NCBI GenBank assembly: GCA_001600415.1
Contig: BCJX01000002.1
Coordinates: 987,476 to 1,051,475, forward strand
Source of the DNA: Pascua guehoae
Lineage: Eukaryota; Basidiomycota; Tremellomycetes; Trichosporonales; Trichosporonaceae
Reading direction: 5' to 3'
DNA length: 64,000 nt
In this document: piece after piece, positions 34,591-43,029 of the stretch
How the letters are laid out: every line of letters starts with the position of its first letter
Position numbering within the stretch: position 1 is the first letter of the stretch
The notes under the pieces: generated by a model
Databases searched by the model: none
What the model was told of the DNA's origin: nothing
The model's input: only the letters and a program-made list of their open reading frames with translations
Translations under genes and position numbers: made by a program

Positions 34591-34860
34591 TCGGGTCCTG
34601 TGCATCGATGTAGAACTCGCTGCGGCCCATGAGGTGCGTCATGCCCGTTATGCGAGGTCCGCATGCTGGGTTCTTGAGGGCCTCTGCGCCTCCTTGTCGA
34701 CACGGGCGATGAAGACGGTATCAATGATGGAATCGTGATGCAGCCCGCCCTTGCCCACGCCGAGCCGGCCCTGCCGGTCGAGCATGGCTGTGCGCGCGGC
34801 GGTGCCGGATCCGCATGGCAAGCGGTCGACCGCGCCCACTGCAGAGCATGTGTTCACTGG
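34571..34860 (-). pseudogene. Proline racemase / hydroxyproline epimerase family C-terminal fragment
   Basis: On the minus strand 34860-34690 reads VDRLPCGSGTAARTAML ... LHHDSIIDTVFIARVD, the second active-site region of the proline racemase family with the catalytic Cys kept in PCGSGT. About 60 bp further on the same protein continues in another frame (ITGMTHLMGRSEFYIDAQDP) to a TGA at 34571, the normal C-terminal end of the family. One frameshift around 34665-34685 therefore breaks it. The N-terminal two thirds, including the first catalytic Cys, are not found upstream. The family interconverts or dehydrates proline and hydroxyproline. Confidence 0.68.
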
Positions 34861-36253
34861 GTGGTGCCAAGCCTGTACGTTGTGCCCTCTGTTCCTCTAG
34901 GGCCAACGGTGATTACGAGAGCGATATCGTGTGGCTGTGTTGTTACCGAGCATGGGTACAGAGGGTGTCAAAACGGAACAAGTAATGGGGCAGGGTGAGA
35001 CTGGCAGCCTCTTGCAAGGTCTGAATGTCTGCAGCAGCTCTACACCTGCATGCCTCGGCGTCCCTGCGCCATTACTCGTTCCTTTTTGACACCGTCTGTG
35101 GTGTTTTATCGAGTTCGACGGCAGTTTGACGGCCTGACCTTCTTTTGCTTGCGTTCCCCTGTCTTTGCTGGTAGCGACTCCATTTCATTAGGGCCAAGAC
35201 GGACGGTCCGAAACTTGCCATGGTTCTAGAGACCATGTGACCTGATGATCCGCTAAGAGCGGGAGTGTGAAAGAGGGCGGGAAAAGGCAGTGAACGGCCT
35301 CCGCTGTCTATGAAGCCACAATTGAGCAGGAGAACAACATATCTTGCCCCCTCCCCCTGTTCCTCCCCGAAGTGCCTCTGCTTCACCGTCGACCGAGCAT
35401 CAGCAGTGCACGGAGGCCCGAGAATGACGTTAATTGCAGGGCATGTGGGGGTACAAATGCCTTGCATTCCTTGCCCATTGCCTGCGGCCTGCTTGAGTGC
35501 CTCTCTTGAGTAGGTAATGCTGTGACGAATTGTCCAGGCCTCGACCACAGTCTGCATCTAAGCCTTGTGCCCTGCACAAATACGTCCGCACATTCAGACA
35601 TTGCGTCACTCTTTGGCTTGGCAAGATTCGCTCATGTTGGCTTTACCGACCGTTGCGATATTCTTTATGCCCCGCTTTCGAACAACATTGCTCGCGACCC
35701 TAGGGAGTGCAGGACTGCAACGAGGAGCCTCTACTGATGCGTTGTGGCTAAGGAACCTTTGATAATTTTTGTCACGACGACCATGGACTCTGCGAAGACG
35801 GGGGAGGGAGGGGCCAGGGGTGTTGAGAGGAGGAAAAGAGTCCTCGGCTCGCTCGGCTAGATAACGCAACTTCAGGCACACAGGTCATGCATGTTTGTCA
35901 CCTGATATCTCACGGAGCTCCGCGGCACGCAACGCAGCGCGCGGCGCCGGAGTAGCATCATGCATCAGTAACTGTTAAATGCTGCAGGGTGCTGCCACCA
36001 TGGCCCACTGTAGGATGTATTGCCACCCACATCCACTGTACGTCGCATAACTGCACCGCTTCCTTCAAGTCCAGGTCTTCCGAACCCAAACTTCCCCCCC
36101 CCCCCCCCTGCGCACCCCTTCTTTTCTCCTTTATCCTTTGCCACTCGCTCATATCTACTCTCATTCTCCCTTCTCCATAGGTCCTTGCTTTATCCCCAAT
36201 TTCGCTCCACACTTTCTACTCTACTGTAATTACACATCCCTCCGTCGTTCAAC
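34861..36253. other. Intergenic region
   Basis: No gene recognised in about 1.4 kb. A 161-codon open frame at 35072-35557 (-) has no motif. The right end has a 15-nt C run (36094-36108) in what is probably the leader of the next gene. Confidence 0.5.
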
Positions 36254-37444
36254 ATGCGAGCACCATTTGCTCTTGCAATCATCGCATTCCTGGTCGTCGT
36301 TTCGGCACTTCCGACCCCACTCCCGGAGACAATGGGGCTCGTTGGCACAATCACTGCCGAAGCAAGTGCTACCTTGCCCTCCCCCACTCCGACACTCCCA
36401 GCCATTGCTGCGCTTGTAGACGACACGGCGTCCGATGACCCCTCTGCAACCCCCTGGACATTGACTATTTTCGACGTCTACTGGCCCCCAGTCTACCTTG
36501 AGAATCGCGAACGGTTTAATCACTTCAAGAAAGGATCAAAACACATGATGAGTTATTTACCCATCGCAGGTGGTGCTGCTCTCTTTTTCTGGGGAGGTGT
36601 GGTGAGTTATTCAGCGCCAGCGATAGTGAGAGGGAGGGAACGGATGAGTTTCCTGGGGGACGCCCTCTCAGGGGGAGGGCGAGGGGGTGCGCTTGTCTTA
36701 GTTGACTGGAGACAAGAGTAGTGAGGGGGAAGTGGAATAGTGAGGCAGCGATCATGAGGGATGAGGTATAGGCAGGGGTGGTGACTGGGGTGGGGCACAA
36801 GCCAAAAGTTTATGTCGATGGTGACAGTGTTTTCCTAGATCTCTCCAAGGGGAAGTGTAACCCTGTGGCATGGCCTGGCCCTTATGTGGTTGAAGAAGAG
36901 ATGGTCTCCGTTGATTTCTCCTTCGCCTCTGTCCGAGTGGTCGGTGTAAGGCCTTGCTTGTGTGCGGGCTTGCAATTCAGCCAATTCGTACCTCGCAGGT
37001 ATGCTACCCGCTACCACCCACAGCGCATACACTTCCAGCGCAGCTAACGCCCAGCTCGTCATGATCGGACGATGCTGTCTCGAGAACATAGAAATTAGTG
37101 TGGCGAGGAATCAGAGTGAGCGACGGGAGCGACGGGACAGGGAGAACCGCGACGCGCTCCAGAGGTGGCGCCACGAACACCCCGTCGTCGTTGAGCGCCG
37201 GGATCAAACGAATGCCATCAGGCTCGCTAATCTACCCGTTCGCGAGCCAGCCTCTCGAACTGGGACTGAAGAGCACACCAGGGCACATCGCTCCAACCAA
37301 TCGACCGATACTCTCCCTCTGTATCGCCCTGCCAGCGTCCATTCAACCGACTCGGTCCCATCTTACCATACAACCGACTCGCGCGCGCCCCGTCGTACCA
37401 TTCCGTCAACTCGTTCCGCCTTGGCACAATGTTCACCGCCATAG
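36254..37444 (+). CDS. Single-pass membrane protein with signal peptide and proline/tyrosine tail
   Basis: Three exons: 36254-36601, 36772-36945 and 37055-37444, giving 303 residues, all phase 0. There is a clear signal peptide (MRAPFALAIIAFLVVVSALP), a Thr/Pro/Ser-rich ectodomain of about 60 residues, a basic stretch, and then a hydrophobic helix made by joining exons 1 and 2 (LPIAGGAALFFWGGVAGVVTG). The long polar tail contains Arg/Glu-rich repeats and LPLYRPASVHSTDSVPSY-type motifs common in cytosolic tails of fungal membrane proteins. I do not recognise a family. The intron ends are inferred (acceptors TATAG and CTAACGCCCAG). The stop codon lies 16 nt inside the next gene. Confidence 0.58.
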
Positions 37445-38022
37445 GTCTGTTCTCTGCACGACACGCGAGTGGTGCCCCACTTCCCACTCCGGTTGTAGAT
37501 TTCGCTCCCGCCATGTCGACCGCTCTGGGCGTTGGGTCTCCCCTCCCTGCCGCACACGCACACCCACCTTCCACTGGGCACACCGTTTTCGACTACGCCA
37601 ACTTTGGCCGAGGATCTACCTCGCCGACCGCGTTCGCATCGTCAGCCGTCACAGCGATCAACCCCTTCCAGACCTTTACGTGCGGCGAGACACCCGATTC
37701 AGGTAGCAGGTGTACCCTCATTACAACCTGGACAGGGATCGACCCCGCTGCCACCATCACGGTCTCTACTGCCGTCGCTGTGGGTGGCAACGTCGTGCCA
37801 CACAACAGGTGGGTGACCAAGGATCAGATCAAGAAGTGGGAGCGTCTTTATAACTTGCGAATGGGCTTTCTCATCCCCTTTGTCTGGATTCCAGCTTGTC
37901 TCTTTTCCCTGGCATTTGTGAGTATAATGGTCAGTGCGATGGCGACATATTGACCACAGATTGGTTTCTTCGTTTATGTTTTTTGTGAATGTGATGAGCG
38001 GAGCGGTATAGGTATTATTTAG
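37429..38022 (+). CDS. Small membrane protein, possible paralogue of its neighbour
   Basis: Two exons: 37429-37917 and 37960-38022, giving 183 residues. The N-terminus contains SGAPLPTPVVDF, recalling the SALPTPLPETM of the upstream protein. A Thr-rich middle has two Cys-containing segments (FTCGETPDSGSRC). A basic amphipathic stretch (VTKDQIKKWERLYNLRM) precedes a strong membrane helix (FLIPFVWIPACLFSLAFIGFFVYVF), completed by the 42-nt intron 37918-37959. The start ATG lies upstream of the stop of the preceding gene, in a different frame. Function unknown. An upstream start in this frame was not found. Confidence 0.58.
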
Positions 38023-39862
38023 TATGTGAAGGGACGATTTTCAAACTCACCCCATCCATGGTGGAAACATACCAGCCAACATAATGTCTTGCTTGGTTGC
38101 ACACACAGTTGACGACCCTCCCATTTGCCTGATAGGTTTGTTTGTTGCACTTGGTCAACTTGAAAGATCATCTTGAGCACCAAGCAAGGCGTATTAGTCA
38201 GGGTTCGCACAACAATAAGCCTCGGAGGAGCCATAGGTTGTCAAAAACTACCCCCAAAGGGGTGCAGTTGGCTGCTGTCACCCAAGCAATGAAGTCAAAC
38301 AGAGTGTAAGCCATTTTGTCGAGGAGTTGAGGTGCAAAGCTATCGAATGATATCCATTCACTATCCTTGGATGCATGTATAAGGCGTTGGAATTAAAATA
38401 GAATGGCGGATGCTGATAGCACATGCTCTTTGTGGCGACACGTTTCGCTGTACTATTTGGATACGATACACCTGTGTGTAATTCAGCCCCTAATGTGCCA
38501 TCGATTACCCTTCTGCTATGCAGTTGTATTCCCAACATGGGTGTTGCGGAACAATCCTTCAAAGACGATTACTAGCTTGGGACGGGTTGCAGAGTTGAGC
38601 TCCGAGTTGCATGTTTGCGAATTGCGCCTACAGACGGTCGTTGTACAGTACATGTTCCAATGGATCCGGATCTGCTACCCATGCTGTAATGTACGGTACG
38701 CACGCCATAAGTATGGGTACCGGTACATCAGAGAATGAAGGCTGAGAGATTATCAAGTAGGTGCACCTTGTCGCCCCACCCGTCTGGCAGCGCGTCTCCT
38801 CCAAGGCATCGCCCTGAGCCTCAGGCGTGCCTTGCTCTGAGGTCGCACCCACTTCCAAAAACGCCGGTGCCATTAAGCGCAAGCGCAACCTCGGCGAGTA
38901 GACCTGGTTTGTCCAGGGGAGGGGGTGGGCGTGGAGTGGGGGGTGGCGGGGGTTGGTGGCCGCAGGGGTTTGGTTGGTTGGTTGGTTAGTTTAGTGGAGG
39001 TCGAACCGGTCCGTCTCTGCGGAAGACAAGGATGTCAACCAGGTTGGGGATTGCTACACATTTGCTGATGAGGAGCAGGCAGCGTGAGAGCGTACCGAGG
39101 AGAAGCACCAGGTCACTAGCACTCGCCCAGATCAGCATGGGGGCTGCCCAAGACGAGGAAAGAAGGACGACACACAGGCCTTTGAGGTCAAGTGGCAGAA
39201 TGTCATCGGCAAACCCAATACGCTCAAGGTGGACAACCACCCCGGGACCGCCCAAACCAACCGCGGACTGCTGCTTCTGGAACTCCAAAGCTCACGATCT
39301 TCGGAAAGACAAAGTAAACCTACCCCCCATACGAGGACAATGTTGAGATCCAAGATTACCGACGCTCAGCCTCGCTGTCTCTCCCAGTGGCGGCGCCACG
39401 CCGCCGTCGGCTGCTACACAAGTAGCCTCGCTCACGCTCGTATCCCTTCCACGTCGTCTACAGCGGACGAGAACGACGTGCATGCACAGCAATAGGTCAG
39501 ACGCTTTGACGTGCCAGCCAGCCGACGCTGATGGGCAACCACTCCAGGGCGCACTCGTACGTAGATGACGACGATACCTCTGAAGCGGCAGGGCCCGCAC
39601 AACCCCAGGCAGCACCCTCGTGCTGCGAATGGGCGGCGCGACACCGATACAGCAGTCGTGTGCTTGGGATCAACTTTTTGCTGATAACCAAGTAGCGAGA
39701 CCTTGTCTTCATCCTTCGTCCACCGGATGGCCAACTGTGATGCTCGCTCCATTGCCACATAATGGAATGAGCCTGTCCGGGAATCGAACCCTTGCACGAC
39801 GTCATCGCCGCGTGCATCACCCTCACCCTCCAGCCTGACGTTGGGTCCCATGCATTCGGCTT

Positions 39863-39953
39863 GTAGATACACTCGGCGAATGTATGTTCTACGATGGAAT
39901 GTATGTTCTACGATCTTAGCATCGTAGAACATACATTCGCCGAGTGTATCTAC
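39863..39953. repeat. 33-bp perfect inverted repeat with 25-nt spacer (hairpin)
   Basis: The arm 39863-39895 is the exact reverse complement of 39921-39953. The 25-nt spacer itself contains a further direct copy of part of the left arm (aatgtatgttctacgat). As RNA it would fold into a 33-bp stem with no mismatch. No coding sequence overlaps. Confidence 0.9.
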
Positions 39954-40203
39954 CCACCTTGCCACACACACCACCATCTGCAGAGCGAATCCGTTATCAG
40001 TGGATTGATCAGGTCAATCTTCATACTTACCTTGCTTGAGCCGTTTAGCCTCCCTCACTCTGGGGCCGGTTACGGATTGGGCTCGCCCATTGCACGGCGA
40101 CTTATAGTCCTAGGGGAGACCATTCCGTTGTGCTTGCTTATGCAGGTTCACTCGCTCAATATTTGGCGCAGCCTTCCTATCCTCTCGGGGATAGGGGGGC
40201 AAC

Positions 40204-40294
40204 ATCTTTTGCTTGGGTGTGCTTTTGCTTGTGTGTGCTTTTGCTTGTGTCTGCTTTTGCTTGTGTATGCTTTTGCTTGCGTATGCTCTTGCTG
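40204..40294 (+). repeat. 16-bp tandem repeat, about five to six copies
   Basis: Unit TGCTTTTGCTTGTGTN, with the last base varying, in near-perfect tandem. It gives Cys/Leu/Val-rich translations in all forward frames that should not be taken as proteins. Confidence 0.9.
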
Positions 40295-40791
40295 TCTGGT
40301 GTTTGCGTCTAGTTTTGAAGAGCATGCTTGGTGCTGCTCTTCGGCTGTCTAGTGAGGCAGAGCTTGTTATCACGGAATGTCCACCTCTGGCTGTCGCCGC
40401 CGTTACACTGCTTGCTGTTTCGTTGGCACAGGACCTCTCACCTTTCTCATGCACCCAAACATTTTCACATTGTTAATTTCCCAGCCACTGTATGCGTGAC
40501 CTGCGTGCCGTCGCTGTCGAGGCAATCTCGTGCTGCCAAGCGGAGGGCAAAGGGAGCACTTGAACCCTGCGACATATTGGAGGCTCGCGGGCGGCCTAAC
40601 TTCTTCTTTGTCGATGTCACTCCTCCTCTTCATTGTCTGCCATCTTCTGTGAGAGGTAACTTTATCGTCCACCGTCCCTCTCGTCCACCTTCACAGATCA
40701 CACACTGTCAGTGGGTCAGACTGTCCATTCCATGCAAAGTGTCGCATCATGCCACGGCTCTACCATACGCACCTCCCCACTCCTCCCACGC

Positions 40792-42567
40792 CTACTCCGA
40801 AAACTGCGCCACGAGATACTGGCTAACGCTAGTCGGGGACAGCGGCGTGCCAAGGTCGGTGATGATAAAGTCGACGAGGTCGGGGTATGTGACGTCAAAG
40901 TTTGGCTGTTCTGCCTCCATCTCCTTTGTCATCTGGAGCTCCCGTCCACGCTGGTAAGTTGGCGTTGCGCAGCCCGATGCGACGAGGTCCACACCGGAAG
41001 CCACGCGGGAGAGGGAAGGCGTCTTGGGCGGGGTCGCGGCCGAGGGGCCAGTGGGGAGATCGGACGAGGGGAAATCAAGCGGGAGCTTGCCGGCACTTTG
41101 GCGTGGCATCGGGAGGTCGGTCTGGGACAGGGGGTAGTGCCGCAGGAACTTGTACGACTCGGCCAAGGCGTATACTGGCTTCTGGACGGCCTTGGCCACG
41201 AGCGCGACCTGGTACGTGCCGACCGACGACACGAGGGCGCCGCTCTCGACCACTGCCTCACATCCCAACAGAACCATGTCGACGCGCTCCATGACGTAGC
41301 CTACCGCGCTGTCCAGGACGACCGTGCACGGGATCCCCGCCGCGGTAAGCACTTGGTGTGTCCGCATACTGTTATTAGCTTATGGTCTCTCCTGCGCTAG
41401 TTCCACCAAGCAAGGCCCGTCACACGAGATGTACACCCCCCAGAGCCTTCGACATCGTCCTCCAAGCGATATATCATTGGGATATGCCCCTTACCGAGGC
41501 CGTACGTGCTGGCCGTCTGCTTTGGGCTAGAGCGTAGTGGCGACGGTAAGGGGCAGAGCAGTCCTCGCGACAGACTGGACAACGGCTACCCGCCAGATCC
41601 ACACCAGAACACACAAGCTCCAAAATAGACAAGACGCACCCAAGACACCCCGGCTTTCCCTCAGTCACGTAAACACTGATACGCTTGTGCTGCTTGTGCG
41701 CACGGATAATCGTCTGGATCACGGTGCGCGAGTAGCTGTGTGTGAGGATCTGCCGTTAGCGGAGAACAATCGGGTGCAGGAGCGAGCGCTCTCAATGTCT
41801 GGACAACACTGCCAGTGTGGCTTGACAAACAATACCCACCACACAGTCATCGCGCAAAAAGTCGACCGCCTGCTTTGCAATCTTCTCGCGACAATGGGGT
41901 GCTGTGACGCTGCAGAACGAGCGTCCCTGCGCAATAAGGCTGCGCTTGTACGCCGGAAAGTCCTGCGTGTCAGCTGAATCTCAACCGACCAAAAGAAACA
42001 TACGCTGACATCAATGTTCCCAGACAGCGCAATGAAGCGCTCCCACAGCTGACATCCGGCACGCACGCCGAGAGATGGCTGCGTGTCAATGAGCGTGCGG
42101 CGGCCGTGCGTCAGCTCCATTGCGAGGCCCGAGACCGTGGACGCTGGCGTTAGTGGAAAGCAGGCATGAAAATGGCAGCCATATCAGCAGTAGAACTCAC
42201 CCGTCGACGCCTCCATGAGCTCGACGAGGGCGAGGATGGCCGCAATGGGGTGGGGGTACTGCGCGTTAGCAAACTGTTCTGTCACACATTGAGCGAGAGA
42301 TGAGGACAGATGATGTAGCGAACCGCGCTTTTAGTGCTAAGGCCATGTCGCTTCACAAGGGGACATTATGTGGCCAGGAGGGAGATCAGACATGGCTGAC
42401 AAGAACACCAGAGGATAATAACGAGGTCGAACAAGGCCAAGCGAGCGCACCTTCTCATCACGGAGTGCCTTTTGGTACGCGACGACGACGTCAAACTCCT
42501 TTGTGCGCGCAGTGTCACGGGGCGCCGAGGGTCCGGGCTGAGAGATCTGTGTGGCGGCTGCGGCCAT
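40792..42567 (-). CDS. GCN3: Translation initiation factor eIF2B subunit alpha
   Basis: Six exons: 42451-42567, 42201-42258, 42010-42143, 41840-41962, 41649-41749 and 40792-41368, giving 369 residues. The regulatory subunit of the eIF2 guanine-nucleotide exchange factor, needed for its inhibition by phosphorylated eIF2. Seen: YPHPIAAILALVELM near the N-terminus, HGRRTLIDTQ, VTEGKPGMRTHQVL, then the Rossmann-like core AGIPCTVVLDSAVGYVMERVD and GTYQVALVAKAVQKPVYALAES typical of the eIF2B-alpha/beta/delta family. About 55 extra residues rich in Ser/Thr/Pro (DLPTGPSAATPPKTP) are inserted near the C-terminus relative to yeast Gcn3 (305 residues). The last intron is long (41369-41648); a second donor nine bases downstream would add three residues. 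Confidence 0.9.
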
Positions 42568-43029
42568 GGCGAAGAGAGGTGTGAGATGGGAAAAGGGGAG
42601 GGGTATGTGGGAGGTTGGGAAGGGTGAACACAAATAATATGTGGAGGGAGAGGGATTGACGTCCTCTGTTCATTTCATCAACGACTCGAGACCAACCAGG
42701 CCATAATGGGTGCGCTGCGTGCCTGAAATCGACCACGCGTGTAAAGTCACGTGATCACGACCAGCTCCTCCTTGCCACTGGTGGTATGGTTTGGTCCTTG
42801 TGGCGGTGGGCTGACAGGCCCTCGCAAATCGCCCCTCTCGACTTGTTGCGGCGGAGGTGAATGGGGCCATTTTGCACACCACCCACCCAGTAGTAGTGAC
42901 GACGACCTCCCTCCACTGCCTGCCTGCCTGCCTCCAAACCCAACGCCCACCAATGCAAATCCTCTCTAGCCATCCTTGTCATCTCCACACTACTCGTTCC
43001 GTCCTCCATCCACCACCCACATTGCCATC
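42568..43029. promoter_or_regulatory. Divergent promoter between eIF2B-alpha and the Ies4-like gene
   Basis: No gene in 460 bp. It contains a TCACGTGATC box near 42746-42755 and a C-rich leader before the ATG at 43030. It must drive both genes. Confidence 0.55.

Larger units (their letters stand above)
38023..40791. other. Gene-poor region with repeats
   Basis: No convincing gene in 2.8 kb. It holds a (GGTT)n stretch near 38971-38989, a tRNA-like 3' remnant at 39770-39795 (-), a 33-bp inverted repeat at 39863-39953 and a 16-bp tandem repeat at 40204-40294. A minus-strand frame at 38986-39288 is hydrophobic but has no start context, motif or splice logic. Confidence 0.5.

Noticed and set aside
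38986..39288. Hydrophobic 100-codon minus-strand frame
   Set aside because: No start context, no motif and no neighbouring exons; hydrophobicity follows from T/C-rich codons.
41369..41648. An extra mini-exon (ACGGCCAGCACG...) in the eIF2B-alpha gene
   Set aside because: Including it breaks the phase with the last exon at every usable donor, whereas joining the two large exons directly restores a normal family sequence.
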